A DNA stretch of 34,108 nt from Cryptobacterium sp. CAG:338 (lineage in GTDB: Bacteria; Actinomycetota; Coriobacteriia; Coriobacteriales; Eggerthellaceae), in assembly GCA_000435475.1 (NCBI GenBank), contig FR896068.1:45058-79165 (forward strand), in the 5' to 3' direction. Numbering within the stretch: position 1 is the stretch's first letter; the number at the start of each line of letters is the position of its first letter. Below are positions 17,717 through 25,762 of the stretch, piece by piece. Under the pieces are notes generated by a model. That model was given only the letters and a program-made list of their open reading frames with translations, did not search any database and was not told the DNA's origin. Both the position numbers and the translations under genes were made by a program.

Positions 17717-17744
17717 TTTGACCTCTATACCTCAAGGAGTTTTT

Positions 17745-18308
17745 ATGACACATCAACATGCTGGACGCTATGTTTTAAAAAAGCCCGTTTTCTTTATTGG
17801 GTTTATGGGTGCAGGAAAAACAAGCGTTTCGCAGCAAATTGCGGTTACATGCGGTGTAGCTTCTATTGATGCTGATGAATATCTGGAGTTTCGCGAGGAT
17901 AGAATTATTGCAGACATTTTTGCGGAAGACGGCGAAGAGGCTTTCAGAGACATTGAAACCGACGTTCTTCGTGATTTGACTCGTAGATCGCCTCGTTTGA
18001 TCGGATGCGGTGGGGGCGTGGTTTCTAAACGTCCAGAGAACGCTCAGATCATGAAAGAAGCCGGTTTTGTAGTGTATTTGAAAGTTTCCGCTGATGCTGC
18101 TGCGGCGCGAATTCCAAATACCGAATCACGTCCTATGTTTAAAAATCTTGATACTGCTCGTAAAACAATCGTAGAACGTGCTCCGCAATATGAAGCTGCG
18201 GCAGATGTTGAAATTGAAACAGAGAATCGTTCTATTCGTGAAGTAGCAGAAGAAGTAGTTGCGGTTTTGCTTGACCGCGGCATCATGATCGATCAGGGCA
18301 AGGCATAA
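17745..18308 (+). CDS. aroK: Shikimate kinase
   Basis: Phosphorylates shikimate with ATP. 187 aa from ATG 17745. Walker A GFMGAGKT 19-26; the substrate-binding Asp and Arg regions appear as SIDADEYLEFRE and EEAFRDIETDVL; GCGGGVV and the lid Arg (NTESRPMF) are present. ATG 17745 is preferred over TTG 17718 because AAGGAG (17734-17739) lies 5 nt before it, and the earlier start would add nine residues with no Shine-Dalgarno. Only 6 nt separate it from aroB. Confidence 0.95.
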   Translation: MTHQHAGRYVLKKPVFFIGFMGAGKTSVSQQIAVTCGVASIDADEYLEFREDRIIADIFAEDGEEAFRDIETDVLRDLTRRSPRLIGCGGGVVSKRPENAQIMKEAGFVVYLKVSADAAAARIPNTESRPMFKNLDTARKTIVERAPQYEAAADVEIETENRSIREVAEEVVAVLLDRGIMIDQGKA

Positions 18309-18314
18309 GAGACG

Positions 18315-19415
18315 ATGGAGCGTATTGAACTTTCGATTCCTGGAGAAGTACCTTACGAGATCGTATTGGGCCAGGGCATTCTTCCTTTTCTCGGTGAAGA
18401 ACTTGAAGCTCTTTCTGTTTCGGGATCACTTATGGTGATTACCGATACAGAAGTTGGAAAACGGTATTTACCAACTTTAAAAAATGCGCTCGAAAAGACG
18501 GGGTTTCAAGTATCGGTTGTTACGGTTCCTTCGGGTGAAGAAGCAAAATCTGTTCAGTGTGCGGCTGAGGTATGGCGTGCAATGGCTGATTGCAAGCTTT
18601 CTCGTGATAGCTATGTACTTGCCCTTGGCGGTGGAGTTGTAGGAGATTTAGCGGGATTTTGCGCTTCAACTTTCATGCGCGGTCTCCAGGTTGTCCAGAT
18701 TCCAACTACCTTACTTTCTATGGTGGATTCTTCGGTGGGAGGAAAAACTGCAATTAATCTCGATCTGGGCAAAAACTTAGTTGGCAGTTTTTGGCAACCT
18801 GTTATGGTCTGTGCTGATATCTCTCTTTTGCAATCGCTTCCAGAACGGGAATGGACCTGCGGATGTGGCGAGATAGTCAAATCTGCGGTAATTGATTCTC
18901 CTTCATTTTTTGATTGGCTTACTTCTCATTCCGATGGACTACAGCAGCGCGATCCTGAGGTTGTTCAAGAAGCAATTAAGCGTTGCGTTACTTTTAAAGC
19001 GTCAGTGGTTACGCGCGATAAAAACGAAACTGCTGGTGTTCGTGAATGTTTGAATTATGGACATACGCTTGCCCATGCAATCGAAGCATTTTCAGGGTAT
19101 GGGGTGTATTCTCACGGGCATGCGGTCGCTCAGGGAATGCGTTTCGCCTCTCGTCTAGCAGCTGGACTTGGCTACTGTGACTTTGATTTTGTTTGTGCTC
19201 AAGATGAGCTACTCGATCGTTTTGGTCTCACAGAAATTACCCTCAATGGTAGTTCTGAAGAACTTTTAGCGTTGATGAAAGTTGACAAGAAAGTGCGTCA
19301 TGGAGTTCTGCGCTTTGTTCTTCCCTTTGATTATGGCGTATGGGAAGTTCAAGATTTATCTGATGAGCTTGTCGATCAATATTTGCAAGCGTGGCTTGCT
19401 TCTCAACAGCATTAA
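18315..19415 (+). CDS. aroB: 3-dehydroquinate synthase
   Basis: Cyclises DAHP to 3-dehydroquinate with NAD+ and a metal ion. 366 aa, typical. NAD-binding GGGVVGD 105-111, PTTLLSMVDSSVGGKTAIN 130-148, GKNLVGSFWQP 152-162. Metal ligands are E186 (CGEIVK), H250 (NYGHT) and H267; the last motif reads HGHAVAQGM where HGEAVAxGM is more usual, so one conserved Glu is His269. It is the last gene of the aro run; a small hairpin follows at 19422-19438. Confidence 0.96.
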   Translation: MERIELSIPGEVPYEIVLGQGILPFLGEELEALSVSGSLMVITDTEVGKRYLPTLKNALEKTGFQVSVVTVPSGEEAKSVQCAAEVWRAMADCKLSRDSYVLALGGGVVGDLAGFCASTFMRGLQVVQIPTTLLSMVDSSVGGKTAINLDLGKNLVGSFWQPVMVCADISLLQSLPEREWTCGCGEIVKSAVIDSPSFFDWLTSHSDGLQQRDPEVVQEAIKRCVTFKASVVTRDKNETAGVRECLNYGHTLAHAIEAFSGYGVYSHGHAVAQGMRFASRLAAGLGYCDFDFVCAQDELLDRFGLTEITLNGSSEELLALMKVDKKVRHGVLRFVLPFDYGVWEVQDLSDELVDQYLQAWLASQQH

Positions 19416-19421
19416 TTAGTT

Positions 19422-19438
19422 AGGCATCAGGGATGCCT
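19422..19438 (+). terminator. Short hairpin after aroB, weak terminator candidate
   Basis: AGGCATC (19422-19428) pairs with GATGCCT (19432-19438) around a 3-nt loop. The downstream GCTTTATG is a poor U tract. It lies 7 nt after the aroB stop. Confidence 0.35.
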
Positions 19439-19522
19439 GCTTTATGAAATGCTTCAGAGGATGGATTTACTGGCAATCTTTAAAACTGCATAGAAAGCAA
19501 GAATTGAGAAAAAGAGGGAACT

Positions 19523-20647
19523 ATGGCTTTCCAATCGAGTCGTATAGAACGTATGCGCAAGGCAATGCAAGAACATGACTTGGATGTTTTATATATTCGT
19601 GAGCTTTCAAACATTATTTGGGCGACGGGTTTTGAAGATGTTTTTGATACAGAGGATGCCCATGCGCTGATCGTATCGCAAGATTCTCTCGTTTTGCACA
19701 GTGATTTTCGTTATGAAGAAGCGCTGAGGCGTGAAGCTAGTTCCACTGATATAGTGATAGATACCCAGCGATCTTCACATCAAGCCTTATTGGCAAAAAT
19801 AATTAAATCAATTCAAAAAACTCAGCCGATCCGTGTCGGAATTGAGAACTCTTTGAAGCTTTCTGAGTATCGTTCATTAGAAAAGCAAGGTGTAGTAGAT
19901 CAATCGATTGAGTGGTGTGAACTTGATCGATTTGTCGAATTGTTGCGAGAAGTGAAGGATGAAGAGGAAATTGCGTTGATGAAAAAAGCTCAGGCAATTA
20001 CCGATAAAGCCTTCGCTCGAATTTTAGATTTCATAGTTCCAGGTATGACTGAACGCGAAGTTCAGATGCAACTTGATCGCTATATGTTTGAAGAAGGAGC
20101 TCAAGGGCTTGCTTTTAACACCATCGTTGCGACGGGTGCTCATGGGTCTTCTCCTCACGCTATTCCTAGCGATATTACGCTTTTGCAAGGTGATGCTGTC
20201 GTAATGGATTTTGGGGCAAAGTATGGTGGATATTGTTCTGATATGACTCGAACAATTTTTATAGGCACCCCTTCCTCTGAACTTTCTCACGCATGGGACA
20301 CCTTATGTTCGATCAATGAATCCTGTGAAAGCATGATTCGTGCAGGGGTAATTGCAAGAGATGTCCATAATCATGCTGAATTTTTACTTGCAGAAGCTGG
20401 ATATAAAGGAAAAATGGGTCATTCACTTGGTCATAGCGTGGGTATAGACATACATGAATCTCCGAATTTGTCTCCTTTGAACAGTAAACCTCTGCAAGAG
20501 GGAAATGTGGTGACTGTTGAGCCGGGAATATATCTTCCTGGTAAATTCGGTATGCGGCTTGAAGATTTTGGGGTGGTGACTCCAGATGGTTTTAACGTTT
20601 TTACTCAAAGCTCGCATAAGATGTTTATAATAGATAAGCTAAACTAA
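19523..20647 (+). CDS. pepP: M24-family Xaa-Pro aminopeptidase
   Basis: Metallopeptidase removing N-terminal residues before proline; 374 aa. An N-terminal creatinase-like domain (1-~135) is followed by the pita-bread catalytic domain. The five dinuclear-metal ligands are visible: D229, D240 (DFGAKYGGYCSD), H304 (GHSLGHSVG), E333 (VEPGIYLPG) and E347 (RLEDFGVV). The gene sits directly upstream of efp, an arrangement common in Gram-positive bacteria. The start ATG follows a GAGGG stretch. Confidence 0.93.
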   Translation: MAFQSSRIERMRKAMQEHDLDVLYIRELSNIIWATGFEDVFDTEDAHALIVSQDSLVLHSDFRYEEALRREASSTDIVIDTQRSSHQALLAKIIKSIQKTQPIRVGIENSLKLSEYRSLEKQGVVDQSIEWCELDRFVELLREVKDEEEIALMKKAQAITDKAFARILDFIVPGMTEREVQMQLDRYMFEEGAQGLAFNTIVATGAHGSSPHAIPSDITLLQGDAVVMDFGAKYGGYCSDMTRTIFIGTPSSELSHAWDTLCSINESCESMIRAGVIARDVHNHAEFLLAEAGYKGKMGHSLGHSVGIDIHESPNLSPLNSKPLQEGNVVTVEPGIYLPGKFGMRLEDFGVVTPDGFNVFTQSSHKMFIIDKLN

Positions 20648-20679
20648 AAATTTGCTCGATACGTTTAAAAGGAGTTAAC

Positions 20680-21240
20680 GTGGCAATTTCTACTGCAGAT
20701 TTTCGTAATGGTATGTGTATTGAATACAACGGTAAGTTGTGCACTATTGTTGAGTTCCAGCATGTAAAGCCTGGAAAAGGCGGTGCTTTTGTTCGTACTA
20801 AGCTTCGCGATATCAAAACTGGTCGTGTAGTTGATTACACCTTCAACTCTGGTACCAAGTTTGACTCAGTTCGTCTTGAGACTAAGAAAATGCAGTTCCT
20901 TTATAGCGATGGTTCTGATTTCAACTTTATGGATATGAACACCTTTGAGCAGCTTGCTATTCCTGCTGAAGTAGTGGGAGATGTTGCTAATTGGTTAAAA
21001 GAAAACGACGAAGCAACTCTTATGTATGCAGGCGATGAACTTATCAGCGTTGAGCCTCAGATGTTTGTGGACCTCGAAGTAACTGAGACCGAACCAGGCT
21101 TCAAGGGCGATACTGCTACCAACACTACTAAGCCTGCTACTTTAGAAACAGGAGTTACCATCCAGGTTCCAACGTTTGTTGAAATTGGCGATGTTCTCCA
21201 AATTGATACGCGCGATGGTCGTTTCATCAAGCGTGTGTAG
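20680..21240 (+). CDS. efp: Translation elongation factor P
   Basis: Relieves ribosome stalling at polyproline. 186 aa with three beta-barrel domains. The tip loop that reaches the peptidyl-transferase centre reads VKPGKGGAF, with the modifiable lysine at K33. No modification enzyme (EpmA/B, EarP, YmfI) lies in the window, so the modification is unknown. The GTG start is supported by AAAAGGAG (20667-20674) 5 nt upstream. The conserved C-terminal signature VPTFVEIGDVLQIDTRDG is present. Confidence 0.97.
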   Translation: MAISTADFRNGMCIEYNGKLCTIVEFQHVKPGKGGAFVRTKLRDIKTGRVVDYTFNSGTKFDSVRLETKKMQFLYSDGSDFNFMDMNTFEQLAIPAEVVGDVANWLKENDEATLMYAGDELISVEPQMFVDLEVTETEPGFKGDTATNTTKPATLETGVTIQVPTFVEIGDVLQIDTRDGRFIKRV

Positions 21241-21375
21241 TTAACTTTTTGTATTTTGCCGAAAGCACAGTAAGTCGAGATGCGTTTGTATCTCTATGTT
21301 CTATACTTAACGTTTAATAATTACGTGTCTGAAATCAGCGAGCACGTTACTGAGACATAAGGAGGTGCGAAACAC

Positions 21376-23277
21376 TTGGGAAAGCTTCAAATTATGGATA
21401 CCACCATTCGTGATGGTCAACAGAGTTTATGGGCTACCAGAATGTCAATTGGTGATATGCTTCCGATCTTGCCTAAGATGGATCGCGTAGGTTATTGGGC
21501 AATTGAGGCATGGGGTGGTGCAACGTTTGATACGTGCCTGCGCTTCTTGGATGAAAACCCCTGGGATCGTCTTCGCTCAATAAAAGCCAAGACTCCTAAT
21601 ACCCGACTTTCTATGCTTTCTCGTGGACAGAACCTTGTCGGATATAAGCATTATTCTAAAGAGATCGTACATCGCTTTATTGAAGCAGCACATCGAAATG
21701 GTATTGACGTTTTTCGCGTGTTTGACGCATTAAACGATATCCGAAATGTTGTGGATAATGCTGAGGCAATTAAAGATTGTGGCGGTCATTTTGAAGGTGC
21801 CATTTCTTATACCATGTCTCCTGTCCACACGCTCGATAGTTTCTTGGAGTATGGACAGCAATTAAAGGATTTAGGCGCAGACTCCATTGCGATTAAGGAT
21901 ATGGCAGGCATGCTTACTCCTTATCGTACCGAGCGTATGGTAAAGGCGTTCAATGCCGAAATCGGATTGCCTGTTCATATTCATTGCCACTATGTAGGTG
22001 GTATGGCTCCAGCTAATATCATCAAGGCAACTGAGGCCGGTGCTGCTATTGCCGATACGGCAAGTGCTCCTTTAGCTTTTGGTAACTCTCATCCTGCTGT
22101 TGAGATGATCGTTGCTGCTCTTCAGGAAAGCCGTTATGATACCCAGCTTGATCTTGGTTTGCTGTTTGAAATTTCAGAATACTGGGAAGAAGTTCGTAAG
22201 CGTGGTCACTACAAGCGTGGCGTTTCATCTCTTACCCACATGAAGGTGTATTCTCATCAGGTTCCTGGTGGCATGATGTCAAACCTTATGTCTCAGCTTG
22301 AGATTCAGAATGCAACGGATCGTCTTGATGAGGTAATGGCTGAAATACCTGTCGTACGTGCCGAAGTCGGATATCCTCCTTTGGTTACTCCACTTTCTCA
22401 AATTGTAGGTACGCAGGCTGTATTTAATGTTCTTACGGGCAAACGCTGGAGTGTTGTTTCGAAAGAAATGAAGGACTACATCTGTGGCTACTATGGTAAG
22501 GCTCCTGGTCCTATGAGTCCTGAAATTGTGAAGAAGGTTGTCGGGGATGATACCGACAAGATTCTTCCTCCTGATGTGGCTCCAGGTTCTTTGGTAACTA
22601 CTACGTTTGCAGAACTTGAAGAAGAAATTGGCGATTTGGCCAAATCTGAAGAAGACGTTTTGATGTATGCCCTTTTCCCCAATGAGGCGCGTACATATTT
22701 GAGTAAACACCGTACATCTGAAAAGGTCGATTTCCTTCTTGAGCAGGAATCGAGCATGACCAAGGAGGACGATTACGTGGATATTAATCAGATTCGTGAA
22801 TTGGTACGCGTTGCTGAAGAGAGCGGCGTTGGCGAAATTGTAGTTGAAGAAGAGGGCGCTCGTATTGCAGTACGTATGCCAAGTGCTGTAGCAGCAGCTC
22901 CTGCACCAGCTACTCCAGTCGTTGCTGCTCCTGCTGCTGAGGCAGTACCTGCAGCTCCTGCAGCTGCTTCTGCTGCAAATGCAGGTGGTTCTCGCCCTGC
23001 TAATTGGCACTGCGTCACTGCGCCTATGGTAGGCACTTTCTATGTGGCTCCTGCTCCTGGCGAAGCTCCTTTTGTTCAGGTTGGCGATGAAGTTGCTGCA
23101 AATCAGACGCTTTGCATTGTTGAGGCAATGAAGCTTATGAATGAGATTACTGCTGAAGAAATGGGTACTATTCGTGAGGTTTGCCTTGAGGACGCAACTC
23201 CTGTTGAGTTTGGAACCCCCTTGTTCTATATCGAGCCTCATGTAAACCATGATGCAATTGGTCCGGAGAGTGCTTAA
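21376..23277 (+). CDS. Carboxyltransferase (PycB/5S type) fused to AccB-type biotin carrier
   Basis: A 633-aa fusion. Residues 1-~455 are a 5S/PycB/OadA-type carboxyltransferase TIM barrel that moves CO2 between carboxybiotin and pyruvate/oxaloacetate: DTTIRDGQQS with metal ligand D13, LSMLSRGQN, catalytic lysine K174 (AIKDMAG), HIHCH 201-205, and LVTPLSQIVGTQAVFN. Residues 468-633 are a complete AccB: the N-terminal domain starting VDINQIRELVRVAEESG, an Ala/Pro linker (~505-540), then APMVGTFYVAP and the biotinylation site EAMKLMNEI (K586). PycB/OadA proteins normally end in a short biotinyl domain of AMKM type; this one carries the fatty-acid-synthesis BCCP. TTG 21376 has GGAGGTG 8 nt upstream. 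accC follows without spacing. Likely a two-subunit pyruvate carboxylase; oxaloacetate decarboxylase or a dual role is possible. Confidence 0.9.
   Translation: MGKLQIMDTTIRDGQQSLWATRMSIGDMLPILPKMDRVGYWAIEAWGGATFDTCLRFLDENPWDRLRSIKAKTPNTRLSMLSRGQNLVGYKHYSKEIVHRFIEAAHRNGIDVFRVFDALNDIRNVVDNAEAIKDCGGHFEGAISYTMSPVHTLDSFLEYGQQLKDLGADSIAIKDMAGMLTPYRTERMVKAFNAEIGLPVHIHCHYVGGMAPANIIKATEAGAAIADTASAPLAFGNSHPAVEMIVAALQESRYDTQLDLGLLFEISEYWEEVRKRGHYKRGVSSLTHMKVYSHQVPGGMMSNLMSQLEIQNATDRLDEVMAEIPVVRAEVGYPPLVTPLSQIVGTQAVFNVLTGKRWSVVSKEMKDYICGYYGKAPGPMSPEIVKKVVGDDTDKILPPDVAPGSLVTTTFAELEEEIGDLAKSEEDVLMYALFPNEARTYLSKHRTSEKVDFLLEQESSMTKEDDYVDINQIRELVRVAEESGVGEIVVEEEGARIAVRMPSAVAAAPAPATPVVAAPAAEAVPAAPAAASAANAGGSRPANWHCVTAPMVGTFYVAPAPGEAPFVQVGDEVAANQTLCIVEAMKLMNEITAEEMGTIREVCLEDATPVEFGTPLFYIEPHVNHDAIGPESA
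22762..22779 (+). promoter_or_regulatory. Internal Shine-Dalgarno and GTG start for a free AccB
   Basis: AAGGAGG at 22762-22768 stands 8 nt before an in-frame GTG (22777-22779) inside the fusion gene. That GTG opens the reading VDINQIREL, which is where stand-alone AccB proteins begin (MDI..I..L). It is as good as any ribosome-binding site in the window. Confidence 0.7.
22777..23277 (+). CDS. accB: Nested acetyl-CoA carboxylase biotin carrier protein (possible internal product)
   Basis: Translation from the internal GTG would yield a 166-aa protein, normal for AccB/BCCP, in the same frame as the fusion. It contains the amphipathic N-terminal domain, the Ala/Pro linker and the biotinyl domain with EAMKLMNEI (lysine 119 of this product). 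The next gene is accC, so this is where accB sits in the widespread efp-accB-accC-asp23-nusB order. Whether it is made separately, or the start is a relic of a fusion that lost a stop codon, cannot be decided from sequence. The antisense frame over this region is a compositional shadow. Confidence 0.55.
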   Translation: MDINQIRELVRVAEESGVGEIVVEEEGARIAVRMPSAVAAAPAPATPVVAAPAAEAVPAAPAAASAANAGGSRPANWHCVTAPMVGTFYVAPAPGEAPFVQVGDEVAANQTLCIVEAMKLMNEITAEEMGTIREVCLEDATPVEFGTPLFYIEPHVNHDAIGPESA

Positions 23278-24627
23278 ATGTTTGACAAAGTTTTAATTGC
23301 TAATCGCGGTGAAGTTGCACTGCGTATTATGCGTGCCTGTAAAGAATTGGGTATTAAAACTGTAGCGGTGTACTCAACGGAAGATGCAGATACCTACCCA
23401 GTTCAGTATGCAGATGAAAAGGTCTGCATAGGCCCCGCACAGGCAAATAAAAGCTATTTGGTAATGTCGTCTATTATTGCTGCCGCAATCAATACTGGCG
23501 CACAAGCAATACATCCAGGATACGGGTTTTTAGCAGAGAACTCTGATTTCGCGCGTGCATGTGCCGATAATAATCTTGTCTTTATCGGCCCTTCTCCTGA
23601 ATGTATAGATGCTATGGGGAATAAGGCTGCGGCGCGTGAAACCATGAAAGCCTGCGGCGTTCCAACAGTACCCGGTTCTGATGGTGTAGTGGAAACCGTT
23701 GAGGAAGCTCGTGCTTTTGCAGAAAAAGCTGGCTATCCTGTTTTGGTAAAAGCCTCTGCTGGTGGCGGCGGCAAGGGTATGCGCGAAGTGCATGATCCTG
23801 CAGACTTAGAGGCGCAGTTTCTTGCTGCTAAAAATGAGGCGCAAGCAGCTTTCGGTAATGGCGATGTATATCTAGAAAAGTTAGTTCTACGCCCTCGTCA
23901 TGTGGAAGTTCAGGTTTTGGCAGATAAGCATGGAAACCGTATTTCTTTGTGCGAACGTGACTGCTCATTGCAGCGTAGGCATCAAAAGCTTCTCGAAGAA
24001 GCTCCTTCTCCTGCGTTGACTGATGAAATTCGCCGTGCAATGGGAGTTGCTGCAGTAAAAGCAGTTCGTGCAACGGGCTATGAAAATGCTGGTACCATTG
24101 AATTTCTGTTAGACCAGGATGGCAATTTCTACTTTATGGAAATGAATACCCGTGTTCAGGTTGAGCATCCTGTTACTGAAATGATTACAGGTACTGACAT
24201 TATTAAAGAGCAGTTGCGCATTGCAGCGGGTGAACCAATTTCTTGTATGGACAAGGTTCCTTTTACTTCAAATGGTCATGCTATGGAGTTTCGAATCAAC
24301 GCAGAGGATCCCGATATGGATTTCCGTCCCTGTCCCGGAAACATCACTCGATTTGAGGTTCCCGCTGGACCTGGAGTTCGTGTCGAGACCTATATTAAGG
24401 AAGGATCTCGTATTTCTCCTTATTATGACTCTATGGTTGCGAAACTTATTGTATGGGGCAATGATCGAGAAGAATGCATTGCCCGTGGAAAGCGTGCCTT
24501 AGCTGAATTTCATATCGAAGGAATTAAAACCACCATTCCTTTCCATCAGAAGGTTTTAGGTATGGATGCGTTTGTTGAAGGTAGGGTTTATACTGACTTC
24601 ATCGAAACAGAAATGGGGGATAACTAA
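23278..24627 (+). CDS. accC: Biotin carboxylase subunit
   Basis: ATP-grasp enzyme that carboxylates biotin on the carrier encoded just upstream, using bicarbonate and ATP. 449 aa, the normal AccC length. N-terminal LIANRGEVALRIMRACKEL, HPGYGFLAEN 79-88, ATP-binding KASAGGGGKGMRE 158-170, and the catalytic MEMNTRVQVEHPVTE are intact. The ATG directly follows the upstream TAA. It could serve acetyl-CoA carboxylase, pyruvate carboxylase, or both, since the carrier is shared; accA and accD are not in the window. Confidence 0.97.
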   Translation: MFDKVLIANRGEVALRIMRACKELGIKTVAVYSTEDADTYPVQYADEKVCIGPAQANKSYLVMSSIIAAAINTGAQAIHPGYGFLAENSDFARACADNNLVFIGPSPECIDAMGNKAAARETMKACGVPTVPGSDGVVETVEEARAFAEKAGYPVLVKASAGGGGKGMREVHDPADLEAQFLAAKNEAQAAFGNGDVYLEKLVLRPRHVEVQVLADKHGNRISLCERDCSLQRRHQKLLEEAPSPALTDEIRRAMGVAAVKAVRATGYENAGTIEFLLDQDGNFYFMEMNTRVQVEHPVTEMITGTDIIKEQLRIAAGEPISCMDKVPFTSNGHAMEFRINAEDPDMDFRPCPGNITRFEVPAGPGVRVETYIKEGSRISPYYDSMVAKLIVWGNDREECIARGKRALAEFHIEGIKTTIPFHQKVLGMDAFVEGRVYTDFIETEMGDN

Positions 24628-24628
24628 G

Positions 24629-24973
24629 ATGTCTGACATTAATACTGAAGGCATGGCAATTGCTCCCGGCGTAATGGAGACTATTGTAATTCTTGCTGTT
24701 CGTGATGTTCCCGGTGTTGCTTCGGTGGGTGCTGCTCCCTCAGGTATTCGCTCTCTTTTAGCTTTTAAACAATCTACGCAAGGAGTAGTTGTTTCTCTTG
24801 CCGAAAATGACACGGTTGAAGTCGCGGTAACGCTTAGGATTCAGTCGGGTCACTCCCTCGAGGAGGTTGCAGCAGCGGTTCGCAGAGCTGTAGCTGATGC
24901 AGTGTTAGCACAAGTAGGTCTGGTAGTATCTCGAGTTGATATTACGATCGACGGTATTCAGTTCCAAGATTAG
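24629..24973 (+). CDS. Asp23/Gls24 family envelope stress response protein
   Basis: A 114-aa protein of the Asp23/Gls24 (DUF322, YqhY-like) family: APGVMETIVILAVRDVPGVASV, then VSLAENDTVEVAVTLRIQSGHSLEEVAAAVR and VVSRVDITIDGIQF. In B. subtilis the orthologue YqhY sits between accC and nusB and is linked to control of acetyl-CoA carboxylase; the same position here supports the same role. ATG 24629 is chosen: GGGGGA is 8 nt upstream. An earlier in-frame ATG at 24566 would add 21 residues that only read through the end of accC out of frame. Confidence 0.88.
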   Translation: MSDINTEGMAIAPGVMETIVILAVRDVPGVASVGAAPSGIRSLLAFKQSTQGVVVSLAENDTVEVAVTLRIQSGHSLEEVAAAVRRAVADAVLAQVGLVVSRVDITIDGIQFQD

Positions 24974-24984
24974 GTTTTGCCTCT

Positions 24985-25416
24985 ATGTCAAAAGCTTTAC
25001 AACATGAAGAAAGGGTAGTTGCGCGCAAAAATGCTTTGCAACTCCTTTATCAAGGGGATATTCTCGAAAAATCTCCTCGTTCCCTTATTGATAATCGTCT
25101 CTTGGTTCCTGAAACGCAGGGACTTGATGACTATGCATTGATGCTTCTTGATTTAGTATCACAGCATCTTGATGAAGTCGATAGGCGTATTGTATCGGCC
25201 AGTGAAAACTGGACTATGGATCGCATGCCTGTTGTGGATCGTTCTCTTTTGAGGCTTGCTGCTTGTGAGATGTGCTATGTGGATGATGTTCCGGTCTCCG
25301 TTTCCATTAATGAAGCGGTAAATCTTGCTAAAGAATTCGGCGGGGAAAACTCTCCTCGTTTTGTTAATGGCATTTTGGGACGTATTGCTATCCAGCTCGA
25401 AGAGGAGCAGGCTTAA
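24985..25416 (+). CDS. nusB: Transcription antitermination factor NusB
   Basis: Binds boxA RNA with S10 in rRNA antitermination. 143 aa, all-helical. Family features: ARKNALQLLYQGDI near the N terminus, MDRMPVVDRSLLRLAACEM, VSINEAVNLAKEFGGENSPRFVNGILG. ATG 24985 is 11 nt after the Asp23-family gene and its stop abuts xseB. nusA, another antitermination factor, lies further along in the window. Confidence 0.95.
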   Translation: MSKALQHEERVVARKNALQLLYQGDILEKSPRSLIDNRLLVPETQGLDDYALMLLDLVSQHLDEVDRRIVSASENWTMDRMPVVDRSLLRLAACEMCYVDDVPVSVSINEAVNLAKEFGGENSPRFVNGILGRIAIQLEEEQA

Positions 25417-25671
25417 ATGACTCAAGAGGATGCACGTTCGTTCGAAGACCTAAAAACACGTCTCGATGAAATCGTTGCATTAGTAAGTGACGATTCTCTT
25501 CCACTTGACGAAGCTCTTGATCTCTATGAAGAAGCTGTAGGGATAGGGCTGAGCGCTTCGCGCATTATGGAAGAGGGAATTGCGGTAGAGAATGCCCAAG
25601 TGGAGGAATCTTCGCATGAATCGAATTTGAACGATTCAACAACTGATCAAGTTTCCTCTGATGCCAAGTAG
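25417..25671 (+). CDS. xseB: Exodeoxyribonuclease VII small subunit
   Basis: 84-aa helical-hairpin subunit of the single-strand-specific exonuclease VII: SFEDLKTRLDEIVALVSDDS, then LPLDEALDLYEEAVGIG. The ATG directly follows the nusB TAA. The large catalytic subunit xseA, normally just upstream of xseB, is not in the window; folD and ispA, which flank this pair in B. subtilis, are also missing here. The C terminus (~60-84) is a Ser/Asn/Asp-rich tail. Confidence 0.88.
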   Translation: MTQEDARSFEDLKTRLDEIVALVSDDSLPLDEALDLYEEAVGIGLSASRIMEEGIAVENAQVEESSHESNLNDSTTDQVSSDAK

Positions 25672-25762
25672 TGCTTTTGTGGCAAGATAAAGGGGTACTG
25701 CGGTACTTGCGTTATTTAGCAACCGAGCCCAGTTAAGGCAAGCAGGGGAGGGAGGTGTGCAC

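Noticed and set aside
17718..17744. TTG start for aroK
   Set aside because: It lies 2 nt after the aroC stop without a Shine-Dalgarno, and the AAGGAG at 17734-17739 serves ATG 17745.
21323..21347. Small leader hairpin (ACGTG/CACGT) before the carboxyltransferase gene
   Set aside because: Only five outer pairs and a 3-bp inner stem; too weak to call a riboswitch or terminator.
22279..23250. Long (323-aa) minus-strand ORF across the carboxyltransferase-BCCP fusion
   Set aside because: Its product is a Cys/Arg/Ser/Asn-rich string typical of antisense reading of biased codons, with no family motif and opposite to a clearly conserved gene.
24566..24628. N-terminal extension of the Asp23-family gene
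   Set aside because: It overlaps the accC coding end, adds residues foreign to the family, and the ATG at 24629 has a proper GGGGGA site.
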